From a virus, in IMG/VR virus record IMGVR_UViG_3300025083_000184, positions 1-27,060 of that record: DNA of 27,060 nt, one strand, 5' to 3'. Under the pieces are notes generated by a model that was given only the letters and a program-made list of their open reading frames with translations, made no database searches and was not told the origin of the DNA. Below, piece after piece: positions 1 to 5,904 of this stretch. Positions within the stretch are counted from its first letter, which is position 1. Every line of letters begins with the position of its first letter. The position numbers were made by a program, and so were the translations under genes.

Positions 1-2
1 CT

Positions 3-48
3 CATGTTGTTTGTTTTATATTATAACGTTGTGTTGTTTGGTTTATTG
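3..48 (-). promoter_or_regulatory. Leader of a gene leaving the window on the left (copy 1 of duplicated leader)
   Basis: On the minus strand this AT-rich stretch ends in ATG at 5-3, so it is the leader of a gene whose body lies outside the window. Nearly the same sequence is found at 376-426, again ending at the ATG of a leftward gene. Shared parts are AACGTTATAATA in the middle and an AACAAAC-rich tail just before the ATG. There is no Shine-Dalgarno sequence, which fits Bacteroidota translation starts. I infer a duplicated promoter plus leader. Confidence 0.5.
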
Positions 49-51
49 TGT

Positions 52-378
52 TTACCCGTTTTTAATTGCTCTTTTAAATGCTGACTTGATATGTCGTAGG
101 TTGTAGCTTAGACCTTGTTTTTGGTCTTCGACCATCCAATATTCTTGTTCGGGGTTTAGGTCGAAGCATTCGACAGGGTCAATTGCCTGGTAGCGTCCAC
201 TCCCTCCGCATATTGTAACTTCTAATCCGTCCACTTCTATTGGCTTTGATAGCTCCATGTAGAATTCATGAGTGCTTCCCATGTAGCTGAAAGCCATAAG
301 CCCTTGCTCGTTTATTACTTTCAACATTTCATTAATCTCGGCGATTGAGTTGAGGTATCTTTTAGGTAGTTTTTTCAT
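52..378 (-). CDS. Hypothetical protein, 108 aa
   Basis: I do not recognise this protein. It is a soluble-looking 108-residue product with no signal peptide or membrane segment. The N-terminus is basic (MKKLPKRYLN), the middle mixes short beta-like runs around an ICGGSGR turn, and the C-terminus is a basic helix (HIKSAFKRAIKNG). It is read leftward in the same direction as the gene at 450-731 and the gene that begins at position 5. Its ATG at 378-376 lies at the end of the duplicated leader, which supports this start. Open frame, typical codon use and conserved leader make it a likely real gene of unknown function, possibly in an early or middle transcription block that continues left. Confidence 0.75.
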   Translation of the reverse strand: MKKLPKRYLNSIAEINEMLKVINEQGLMAFSYMGSTHEFYMELSKPIEVDGLEVTICGGSGRYQAIDPVECFDLNPEQEYWMVEDQKQGLSYNLRHIKSAFKRAIKNG

Positions 379-426
379 ATTGTTTGTTTTTATATTATTA
401 TAACGTTGTATTGTTTGGTTTTATTG
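376..426 (-). promoter_or_regulatory. Duplicated leader/promoter, copy 2
   Basis: This matches 3-48 apart from a few substitutions and short insertions. Read on the minus strand it runs CAATAAAACCAAACA, then a TACAACGTTATAATA core, then an A/C-rich tail into the ATG. Both copies sit at the same distance from a start codon. The TATAAT-like core and identical placement suggest a promoter used by both genes. The exact transcription start cannot be read from sequence. Confidence 0.5.
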
Positions 427-446
427 CCCCCCGTAGGGGGCTTTTT
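426..446 (+). terminator. Strong hairpin with T-run on the plus strand
   Basis: A 6-bp GC stem (GCCCCC at 426-431, GGGGGC at 436-441) closes a CGTA tetraloop and is followed by TTTTT at 442-446. The T-run makes it an intrinsic terminator for rightward transcription. Yet it lies just past the stop of the leftward gene at 450-731, and on that strand no T-run follows. See findings. Confidence 0.55.
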
Positions 447-449
447 GAT

Positions 450-731
450 TTATTCTCCTGCAAATTCGTTTTCCTCTACATGAAACCTCCCTTGACTAGT
501 ATTTAGTCTGTCCTGTTGTAGTGTAGATACTAGGTCTTGAGCATTCTCAATCATGTTGAGGATTAGCCCCTCAATGGTTTCTTTACAACGGGTCTTTGAT
601 TCTTCTTCTGTTGCTACCTTTGGTAAAATAGTCTCCACCATTGCCTCGAGGTATTGGGCGTCCTGTCCTAAGACCTTCATTAATTGCTTTGTCCATTGCA
701 TGTCAACTCCTTTTCTAAATCCGTTATTCAT
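450..731 (-). CDS. Hypothetical protein, 93 aa
   Basis: This is a predicted all-helical, acidic-C-terminal protein of 93 residues with no signal peptide or membrane segment. I do not recognise the family. The chosen ATG at 731-729 has an A-rich leader (AACAAACAGAAAAT) like its neighbour. An internal ATG ten codons on (MQWTKQ) is preceded by AAAAGGAG, an unusually good Shine-Dalgarno match here, so an 83-residue form is possible. It is read leftward, upstream of 52-378. A rightward 75-codon frame on the opposite strand (553-780) is a shadow. Confidence 0.7.
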   Translation of the reverse strand: MNNGFRKGVDMQWTKQLMKVLGQDAQYLEAMVETILPKVATEEESKTRCKETIEGLILNMIENAQDLVSTLQQDRLNTSQGRFHVEENEFAGE

Positions 732-842
732 ATTTTCTGTTTGTTTGTTAGATAATTGGCTTCCGCCCTTGTCACTATAAAGACGCCCTAGGTATGGGTT
801 ATATTGTGCGATATTGTATTTATTTTTAAATTAATTTACAAG

Positions 843-859
843 TCGTTGATAATCAATGA
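843..859. repeat. Near-perfect palindrome in the intergenic region
   Basis: TCGTTGATAATCAATGA pairs 7 of 8 positions around the central A at 851. The inner TTGATAATCAA is a perfect palindrome. It is a plausible operator for a dimeric regulator. No second copy was noticed in the window. Confidence 0.35.
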
Positions 860-1330
860 GTTACGGGGCAAAAAAAGTTTAAAATATTTGCGCGCATGGG
901 CGCATGGGGCTATCTAAAGGTCTAAATTGCGTCTAAGGGCAAAAGTCAAGGGGCCGTGTATGATTGGTCATCGAAAGGGAAAAAGGCCTTAAATCGCATC
1001 TATGGCCTTCGGTGAAAATCCCATTAAACGTAAAACGTCCGACTATATTGTGTAGGAATAAAAATAAATTTTGGTGGTTGGGTTGGTTGGTCCTTAATTA
1101 GAATGATTCTAAATAAGACGTGGAATGTCTAGATGCAACCGTGTTGCAAGTAGGCAGTAACGTATATGTCTGTATATTATTGTGTATACATAGTAAAAAA
1201 AGCAAAAAAATTTACCCGACCCTATTTTTATTTGCACCCCCCCTATCAACAAAAAAATCATTTTCTTTTTGCAAAATTTTCTGTAATATGCGCATACAAC
1301 CCGTTACCCCTAAGTGTCTCGTCAAATTTG

Positions 1331-1338
1331 TACCTTTA
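1331..1338 (+). promoter_or_regulatory. Possible -7 element, 4 nt before ATG
   Basis: TACCTTTA matches TAnnTTTG except for the last base and ends four bases before the ATG at 1343, the same spacing as at 8819 and 21011. No clear TTG -33 box lies 17-19 bases upstream. Confidence 0.35.
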
Positions 1339-1342
1339 CCCT

Positions 1343-1522
1343 ATGACGGACCTAAGATTAACACCACGGGGTATGATGAGCACCGCTCGACCAGGCCAAA
1401 CTGAGATTCAGCGATTGGCGGCCCTTAAGAAGATGCAGAAGAGAGAGGATAAGATATCTATGATGACTTCAGCGATGAACCGCAAAGACATGATGGATGA
1501 GTTTAGACAACATTACAAGTAG
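1343..1522 (+). CDS. Small basic hypothetical protein, 59 aa
   Basis: A 59-residue, Met- and Lys/Arg-rich, helix-forming protein (QRLAALKKMQKRED, then MNRKDMMDEFRQHYK). The frame stays open upstream to an ATG at 1166, but that extension is low-complexity and AT-rich. I therefore start at the ATG at 1343, which has the short-leader promoter-like element described at 1331. MM at residues 11-12 could be a later start. Its last 20 bases overlap the 3' end of the convergent gene 1503-2153. I do not recognise the family. It is moderately likely to be real because composition changes sharply to coding-like at the chosen start. Confidence 0.5.
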   Translation: MTDLRLTPRGMMSTARPGQTEIQRLAALKKMQKREDKISMMTSAMNRKDMMDEFRQHYK

Positions 1523-2153
1523 TATAAAAATAGTTGTCGCTGTCCTCGGTAATCCACTTACCGTGCGACTCAGCATTGTATGTTTGGGTGCATACCTTGT
1601 AGTCAGGCTTCTTTGGAAAATCTTTCGTGGTGAATGATGGTTCAATCCATCGCACCCTATTGTTAGGTTGCAAGGCAAAGCATCCATTATCCAATATTAT
1701 TATATGATGTGACTTATGCTCGTGCGGACTCTCGCTTAGTGTGAGGTCAGCATTCTCATTTGTTTCACACGCCCATTGTATCGTACACAGGTATTCACCG
1801 TCATACCACTTACGGTCCTTCATGAATACTGATGATGTGGTGTCTGCAATATATGCTAGCTCTACAATAGAGAACGTCTTACTGAAGCTATTCCATAGGC
1901 ACAGCTGATGGAACGGCATATGCGGAACATCGTTAGGGTTCTTGTCTCTGTCTATCAGCGCAGAGCACGGAAGCTTATCCCTCATCACGCCATTCTCAAG
2001 AAGAACCTGAAACAGGGGCACTTGACCTGGAAGACATCTGACGGATACAATCCGCCCTAGGAAGAACTCACCGTGGTGAGATTTCATATCATATAAGTAT
2101 TCAGCACGTACCCATACATCTACGGGTGGGAAGCTAGATTCTATGTAAGCCAT
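1503..2153 (-). CDS. Hypothetical phage protein, 216 aa
   Basis: A soluble 216-residue protein without signal peptide. The N-terminal half reads like a small beta-barrel: a WVRAEYLYD strand, then FFLGRIVSV and FQVLLENGV strands and a conserved-looking KLPCSALID. The second half has aromatic and His-rich segments (KSHHIIILDNGCFALQPNN, RVRWIEPSF). I have a general impression of similar hypothetical proteins in marine phages but know no function. It is the last gene of the leftward operon. It overlaps the gene before it by 20 nt and the convergent gene 1343-1522 by 20 nt. Confidence 0.8.
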   Translation of the reverse strand: MAYIESSFPPVDVWVRAEYLYDMKSHHGEFFLGRIVSVRCLPGQVPLFQVLLENGVMRDKLPCSALIDRDKNPNDVPHMPFHQLCLWNSFSKTFSIVELAYIADTTSSVFMKDRKWYDGEYLCTIQWACETNENADLTLSESPHEHKSHHIIILDNGCFALQPNNRVRWIEPSFTTKDFPKKPDYKVCTQTYNAESHGKWITEDSDNYFYTTCNVV

Positions 2154-2316
2154 TGATATAGTTTAGTATTAAGTTAATTGCCTGCCTATCGTCTTTAGAC
2201 TTGCTTATGATATCATTAATCTTTCCTGCAATATAATATCTTTCAGACGATGTGGCTCTGTATTTGGCCGACTGTATAAGCGGGGTTATATTTTCGTCCC
2301 ATCTTGGATTTTGCAT
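2134..2316 (-). CDS. Small hypothetical protein, 60 aa
   Basis: A 60-residue, probably helical protein (SSERYYIAGKINDIISK, DDRQAINLILNYINGL), no membrane segment or signal. Overlaps of 20 nt with the next gene and 31 nt with the previous one place it inside a tightly packed leftward operon. That packing and the continuous frame are the main evidence that it is translated. Function unknown. Confidence 0.6.
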   Translation of the reverse strand: MQNPRWDENITPLIQSAKYRATSSERYYIAGKINDIISKSKDDRQAINLILNYINGLHRI

Positions 2317-2486
2317 GATACTAGTTTGTAAGTTGTATTATTATCCGAGTTCCTATTTAGTATGTTAACCAGCTCCATCGCTTCGCCAGACCTTTCAATC
2401 TGAAGAATCTCGCTCATTCCATTTAGCAGGTACACGTTTATGGACTTCGGCCCTACGTATACTTCCTTTAATATCTTATACCCCAT
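2286..2486 (-). CDS. Small hypothetical protein, 66 aa
   Basis: A 66-residue protein with alternating beta-like segments (YKILKEVYVG, INVYLLNGM, TYKLVSCKIQDGTK) and a short helix (GEAMELVNILN). It resembles a small mixed alpha/beta fold but I recognise no family. ATG at 2486-2484 overlaps the 3' end of the M23 peptidase gene by 11 nt, indicating translational coupling in the leftward operon. Confidence 0.6.
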   Translation of the reverse strand: MGYKILKEVYVGPKSINVYLLNGMSEILQIERSGEAMELVNILNRNSDNNTTYKLVSCKIQDGTKI

Positions 2487-3138
2487 AGTCGTATCTGTCT
2501 TTGATTAATGTTAACGTATCCCCCTGTACTAGGTCAGGGTCTATAGGCACACCCAAGAACCGAACCTCGAAGTGTAGGTGTGGCCCTGTTGACCTTCCTG
2601 TCGAACCTATTACCCCTATCCCATCGCCTGCGCTCAGGGTGTCCCCTTCTTCTACTAGAAGCGACCAATGATGAGCGTAGTAAGTCTCAAGACCGTTGAA
2701 GTGTCTTACCACAACTAGATTACCGTACCCGCCATTGTAACCTCTCTCAGCATACCGCACTACTCCATCCCATACGGAGCGAGAGGTGTCTCGGTTACAT
2801 CCAGCGTAATCTATTCCGTAGTGCATCCTGCCCCATCTCCATCCATAGCCACTAGACACATGACCCGTTGAGTGGAACTCAAACGAATCCAAGTGTAGTG
2901 TTATGGAGTCAATGGTACTGTCGTGGGAATAGTGTATGTATGGACAGTGGTCATTATACATAGTGTCCAAAAAAAGAGGGGGCTCTTCAACCTCAACGGT
3001 ATCCAAGTCCCCCTCACCTACACATAAGAAGAAATCCGTATCAAAGGTATGTCTATTAGGCATAGACATGTATACATTAATCAACATTAGCCCCACAATA
3101 AAGGAGCATACAAGGGCGTTTAAAATAAAATTTCTCAT
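2476..3138 (-). CDS. Membrane-anchored M23 (LytM-type) metallopeptidase, likely endolysin
   Basis: A 220-residue protein. Residues 4-24 form an uncleaved-looking signal anchor, residues 25-90 a linker, and 90-200 the M23 peptidase domain. The zinc and catalytic residues are visible: H106 and D110 in MHYGIDYA, H156 in YYAHHWSL, and H187/H189 in GPHLHFEV. M23 enzymes cut peptide cross-links in peptidoglycan. The anchor would hold the domain on the periplasmic side, suiting a phage lysis enzyme, though a virion-associated role is not excluded. ATGA overlap (3135-3138) couples it to the small exported protein upstream. The holin and spanin-like genes lie some 7 kb away on the other strand, so lysis genes are split between two operons. 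Family assignment is strong, role is inferred. Confidence 0.9.
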   Translation of the reverse strand: MRNFILNALVCSFIVGLMLINVYMSMPNRHTFDTDFFLCVGEGDLDTVEVEEPPLFLDTMYNDHCPYIHYSHDSTIDSITLHLDSFEFHSTGHVSSGYGWRWGRMHYGIDYAGCNRDTSRSVWDGVVRYAERGYNGGYGNLVVVRHFNGLETYYAHHWSLLVEEGDTLSAGDGIGVIGSTGRSTGPHLHFEVRFLGVPIDPDLVQGDTLTLIKDRYDYGV

Positions 3139-3371
3139 TCTTCCTTTCTATATATTATATATGACGGCAGTTCGCTGATAGGAGAGTAGGACACTACAAT
3201 TCTGTCCCATCCATTTGTAAGAGTATATACGACATTGCTATCTATAATTTGAGTCATAACTCGATAGCCGTCACGATTGGATTCCTTCATGAGCTGCGAT
3301 TGTGTTAATCCAAAATACGAATGTTGTCCGTAACAACAAGACGTAATCAAAAAAAATATTAAAATTTTCAC
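3135..3371 (-). CDS. Small exported protein or lipoprotein, 78 aa, GTG start right after tRNA
   Basis: A 78-residue protein opening with a signal peptide (KILIFFLITSCCYGQ). ITSC could be a lipobox giving a lipoprotein; otherwise signal peptidase I could cut after CYG. The mature part is short and beta-rich (YRVMTQIIDSNVVYTL, WDRIVVSYSPISELP). The start is GTG at 3371-3369; the next ATG would remove the signal peptide, so GTG is preferred. Only four bases separate this GTG from the 3' end of the tRNA-Arg gene on the same strand. It overlaps the M23 gene by four bases. It may act with the peptidase at the envelope, for example as an outer-membrane lysis accessory, but no family was recognised. 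Confidence 0.65.
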   Translation of the reverse strand: MKILIFFLITSCCYGQHSYFGLTQSQLMKESNRDGYRVMTQIIDSNVVYTLTNGWDRIVVSYSPISELPSYIIYRKEE

Positions 3372-3375
3372 CTCG

Positions 3376-3449
3376 TACTTCCAGAAGGACTCGAACCTTC
3401 AACCTACTGCTTAGAAGGCAGTTGCTCTATCCAGTTGAGCTATGGAAGC
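3376..3449 (-). tRNA. tRNA-Arg (anticodon TCT)
   Basis: A full 74-nt cloverleaf reads on the minus strand. Acceptor GCTTCCA pairs with TGGAAGT (one G-T pair). The D stem is GCTC/GAGC, the anticodon stem ACTGC/GCAGT with loop CTTCTAA (anticodon TCT, reads AGA and AGG), and the T stem GAAGG/CCTTC with loop TTCGAGT. The discriminator is A and CCA is not encoded, as is usual in Bacteroidota and many phages. AGA/AGG is the main arginine codon class in the capsid gene (about 16 of 25 by eye), so the tRNA would help late protein synthesis. Confidence 0.95.
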
Positions 3450-3452
3450 ATA

Positions 3453-3624
3453 TTATGACGAAAGTTATCATATTTTATGACGACTTTATGACGATAGAAT
3501 TGTTATATATCAACATTTATGACAACCTGACGACTTTAGTAGTCAAAAAATTAGTATTAAAAAAATATTTGAAGAATAAATATATAAGAGAGTATATAGT
3601 GGAAAAAAGTTGTCATCTCGTCAT
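3453..3624. promoter_or_regulatory. Repeated TTATGACGA motifs in the groEL/tRNA divergent control region
   Basis: TTATGACGA occurs at 3453, 3475 and 3486, a variant TTATGACAA at 3517, and CTGACGA at 3527. The TGAC cores are spaced 22, 11, 31 and 8 bases apart. Inverted forms lie at 3610 (TTGTCAT) and 3618 (TCGTCA), again 8 bases apart. The region is very AT-rich and must hold the divergent promoters of the leftward tRNA operon and groEL. I infer binding sites for a regulator. The winged-helix protein at 5468-5890 is one candidate. Confidence 0.5.
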
Positions 3625-3662
3625 GTTTTATTTCTATATTAGTGGCATAAATTAAATTTAAT

Positions 3663-5261
3663 ATGAATTACCAACCAAAGAACTTGTCTTTCGATGACAA
3701 GGCACGAGAAAGCTTAGTTAGTGGCATTAATCAGATAGCTAAGGCAGTGAAGTCAACCCTCGGCCCAAGAGGCCGTACGGTCCTTATAGAATCTAACGAG
3801 CATACGCATGGCATTACAGTCACGAAGGACGGAGTCACCGTGGCTCGCTCCATCGACCTCCTCGACCCTGTCGAGAATCTCGCTGTTCGCATGGTAAGAG
3901 AGGCAGCCGATAGGACGGCCCTATCGTCTGGTGATGGAACTACAACAGCCATCGTATTGACGGAAGCCATTGTAATGGAGGGACTAAGGCTGATTGAGCC
4001 CCACCATAATATGACCGAGGTTATACGTGCAATTAACAAGGAAGCTAAAAAAGTTATAGAGTCACTAGAAAAGGAGTCTATAAAAATAAATCAACGTAGA
4101 CTACAGGATGTGGCTACTGTTTCTGCAAATAACGACGAGGAGATAGGTAAGGTTATTGCCGACACCTATAAGAAGGTAGGGTTGAAGAACGGGATTGTTA
4201 CCGTAGAGAAGAGTCAGACTCCTAGCACCACCTCTGAGGTTACTCAAGGTATACAGCTAGATAGGGGGTACACCTCTCCATTGTTTGTAAATGACCAGAA
4301 GCGGGACGAGTGCATACTTGAAGATGTGCATGTTCTTGTAACAGACCAAGAGATATCGAATCTAATAAGCGTAGAAAACGTTTTAAAGCAGGTTATTAAC
4401 GACCAGAAGAAGCTTTTGATTATCGGCCCGTGCTCAACTAACGTTATTAACACTTTAGCGGCCAATGTAGTCAGAAATGGACTAAAATTCTGCAATATTA
4501 TACCACCAGACTTCGGATATCGCAAGCACGAGCTGATGGGGGACATTGCATTGGCTCTTGGGGCTAAGTATTTCTCCGAGCAGACGGGTGATAACATACA
4601 ATTTGCCAATTTCAAAGACCTAGGGCACGCAGAGAAGGTAATTGTTAGTCGTGATAAGACTATTATTATCAGAAATGAGTCTCATAAGGAGGATATTAAG
4701 CAAAGAGTGGAGGAATTAGAGGTCCAAAGGGAAGAGGCAACTAAAAAACAAGACAAGGACTTCATTTCTAAGCGCATTGCGGGGCTCCAGGGAGCCATTG
4801 GAGTGATTTACGTAGGGGGTAACTCCGATATAGAGCAGAAAGAGCTGTATGACAGGGTAGATGACGCTGTATGTGCAGTTAATTCGGCTCTAGAGGAGGG
4901 AATATTGCCTGGTGGAGGGGTTGCTTTGTATGACAAGAGTTTTCATCTAGATACAGATGGAGGTCCTGAGGAGCAACGAGTTGCAAACAACGTTTTGTTT
5001 AACGCACTACGCTCTCCAATGAGTCAGATAATGAAAAATGCTGGATATGACGTTGACGAGATAATATCGGAAATTTTCTTTGACGGCACGCAGGGGTATG
5101 ACGTTAAGAACAATCAGTATGGGGATATGATTGAGATGGGAATTGTTGACCCCACCAAGGTGACGAAGAACGCATTGCAGAACGCAGTGTCGGTTGCCAC
5201 GACAATACTTAGTACAAATGCAATAGTAACTTTAGCAAGAACATATGAAAGCGGTGAATAA
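3663..5261 (+). CDS. groEL: Phage-encoded GroEL-type chaperonin (Cpn60)
   Basis: A full-length 532-residue group I chaperonin (host proteins are usually about 545). It would assemble as a double-ring ATPase that folds proteins in the cytoplasm with GroES. ATPase residues are intact: TKDG at 54-57, GDGTTTA at 90-96, the catalytic Asp in RVDDAV (D401, matching D398 of E. coli) and LPGGGVAL at 415-422. The equatorial halves look canonical. The apical domain (about 190-375) diverges: PGFGDRRK of E. coli reads PDFGYRKH, the segment after LLII reads GPCSTNVINTL, and the substrate-binding tyrosine/phenylalanine pair reads SPLF. The GGM-rich tail is absent. groES overlaps its last 17 nt. Divergence is greatest where substrates and GroES bind, suggesting specialisation for phage proteins. 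Confidence 0.97.
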   Translation: MNYQPKNLSFDDKARESLVSGINQIAKAVKSTLGPRGRTVLIESNEHTHGITVTKDGVTVARSIDLLDPVENLAVRMVREAADRTALSSGDGTTTAIVLTEAIVMEGLRLIEPHHNMTEVIRAINKEAKKVIESLEKESIKINQRRLQDVATVSANNDEEIGKVIADTYKKVGLKNGIVTVEKSQTPSTTSEVTQGIQLDRGYTSPLFVNDQKRDECILEDVHVLVTDQEISNLISVENVLKQVINDQKKLLIIGPCSTNVINTLAANVVRNGLKFCNIIPPDFGYRKHELMGDIALALGAKYFSEQTGDNIQFANFKDLGHAEKVIVSRDKTIIIRNESHKEDIKQRVEELEVQREEATKKQDKDFISKRIAGLQGAIGVIYVGGNSDIEQKELYDRVDDAVCAVNSALEEGILPGGGVALYDKSFHLDTDGGPEEQRVANNVLFNALRSPMSQIMKNAGYDVDEIISEIFFDGTQGYDVKNNQYGDMIEMGIVDPTKVTKNALQNAVSVATTILSTNAIVTLARTYESGE

Positions 5262-5523
5262 TTACGTAATAATCGAGAAGATTCAGGAGGAGCTCAAGAA
5301 CGAGAGCGGTTTGTTATTGTCCGAGGACGATGCACTACACTTCAGGTATAACAAGGGACTTGTTCTAGGGGCTGGAGACAAAGTAACCTCTGTAAAGGAG
5401 GGTGATGTTATTTATTATGACAAGAGTGCAGGGCACGATGCCATGTTTGACGGAATGGTTATCACCGTTATTCGTGACCGTGACGCAGTAATTGTATGCG
5501 CTCCTGATTCAGATTCTCAATAA
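5245..5523 (+). CDS. groES: Phage-encoded GroES-type co-chaperonin (Cpn10)
   Basis: A 92-residue GroES-like protein, the lid for the chaperonin chamber. It shows YVIIEK in the first strand, a mobile-loop region at about 15-33 with the hydrophobic triplet LLL (23-25) that corresponds to IVL in E. coli, KGLVLGAG, the KEGDVIYYDK strand typical of the barrel, and the final DAVIV strand. The dome-loop part is shortened. It starts inside groEL (17-nt overlap), so expression is coupled. The order groEL before groES is the reverse of the usual bacterial groES-groEL order. Its 3' end overlaps the convergent regulator gene by 56 nt. Identity is supported by both the motifs and the partner gene. Confidence 0.85.
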   Translation: MKAVNNYVIIEKIQEELKNESGLLLSEDDALHFRYNKGLVLGAGDKVTSVKEGDVIYYDKSAGHDAMFDGMVITVIRDRDAVIVCAPDSDSQ

Positions 5524-5890
5524 ATCGGCGATATCTTTTGGCTTGGTAACCAGCGTCATTACGGTAGAGGGGGTTCGACTCGTCGAACACCTCTCCGTAG
5601 AGGCGTTTATACATTTCTGTTAAAGCTCGCTTTCCTTTTATTGTTAGTCTATATGTGGTGTTGCGCTTGGGCGTTCTTGCTACCAGCAATGCAATCCATC
5701 CACTATCCATAAGTCGCTGTTGGCGCTTCCTATCCCACGATAGTAATTTTTCAAACTTCACTAGGTCTGCTTGTCTAAATGTACCCTCGTCATAGAGGAA
5801 TAAAAGCATATCTAGGTCAGCCTGAGTTAGGCCGTGCTTGGCCTTCATCCACTCCCTGACCACCTTCCAGTACTTGAGTATATTTTCCAT
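5468..5890 (-). CDS. Winged-helix (MarR-like) DNA-binding regulator, 140 aa
   Basis: A basic 140-residue protein. Residues about 20-80 have the pattern of a winged helix: LTQADLDMLLFLYDEGTF, then a helix-turn-helix (RQADLVKFEKLL then RKRQQRLMDSGWI), then a wing with the typical hairpin (ARTPKRNTTYRLTIKGKRAL). The TYRLTIKGK segment is characteristic of MarR/PadR-like wings. The C-terminal 40 residues are Arg-rich and helical. The gene converges on groES (56-nt overlap) and diverges from the small-protein operon with only 14 bases between start codons. It is well placed to control its own promoter, the late operon and possibly the TGACGA repeats. Fold is fairly certain, targets are inferred. 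Confidence 0.75.
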   Translation of the reverse strand: MENILKYWKVVREWMKAKHGLTQADLDMLLFLYDEGTFRQADLVKFEKLLSWDRKRQQRLMDSGWIALLVARTPKRNTTYRLTIKGKRALTEMYKRLYGEVFDESNPLYRNDAGYQAKRYRRFIENLNQERIQLLRHGHE

Positions 5891-5897
5891 ATCTTTG
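5890..5897 (+). promoter_or_regulatory. TAnnTTTG promoter element of the small-protein operon
   Basis: TATCTTTG is a perfect flavobacterial -7 box. It ends seven bases before the ATG at 5905, so the 5' leader would be only a few bases. It touches the start codon of the divergent regulator gene. No TTG box stands at the standard 17-19 base spacing (a TTG lies 13 bases upstream). Confidence 0.55.
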
Positions 5898-5904
5898 CTA
5901 ATAT

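Larger units (their letters stand above)
732..1342. other. Long intergenic region without a convincing gene
   Basis: About 600 bases separate the leftward genes from a rightward small gene. The stretch is AT-rich and full of stops in all frames. It holds a near-palindrome at 843-859 centred on TTGATAATCAA, a tandem CGCATGGG pair at 893-908, an AAGGCC/GGCCTT inverted repeat at 983-1009, GGTTGG repeats near 1074-1090 and poly-A/poly-T tracts at 1195-1280. Such content would suit a control region, a replication origin or a genome junction, but nothing identifies which. Confidence 0.5.

Noticed and set aside
553-780. 75-codon rightward frame
   Set aside because: It lies antisense to the leftward gene 450-731, has Ser/Cys/Phe-rich shadow composition and no leader.
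983-1009. AAGGCC/GGCCTT inverted repeat as a terminator
   Set aside because: Only a 6-bp stem with a 15-base loop and no T-run follows; it may be chance in this region.
1120-1404. 94-codon rightward frame and the upstream extension of the 59-aa gene from 1166
   Set aside because: Composition before 1343 is typical of noncoding AT-rich DNA (poly-A, Cys/Phe/Pro runs), with no promoter or conserved-looking residues.
3422-3655. 77-codon frame on the plus strand overlapping the tRNA and the TGACGA repeats
   Set aside because: It runs antisense through part of the tRNA and is a low-complexity Ile/Lys/Tyr-rich, AT-driven translation. A shorter form from 3455 (66 aa) cannot be fully excluded but the repeats fit a control region better.
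4244-4615. 123-codon leftward frame inside groEL
   Set aside because: It is fully antisense to a conserved chaperonin and shows Ser/Leu/Phe-rich shadow composition.
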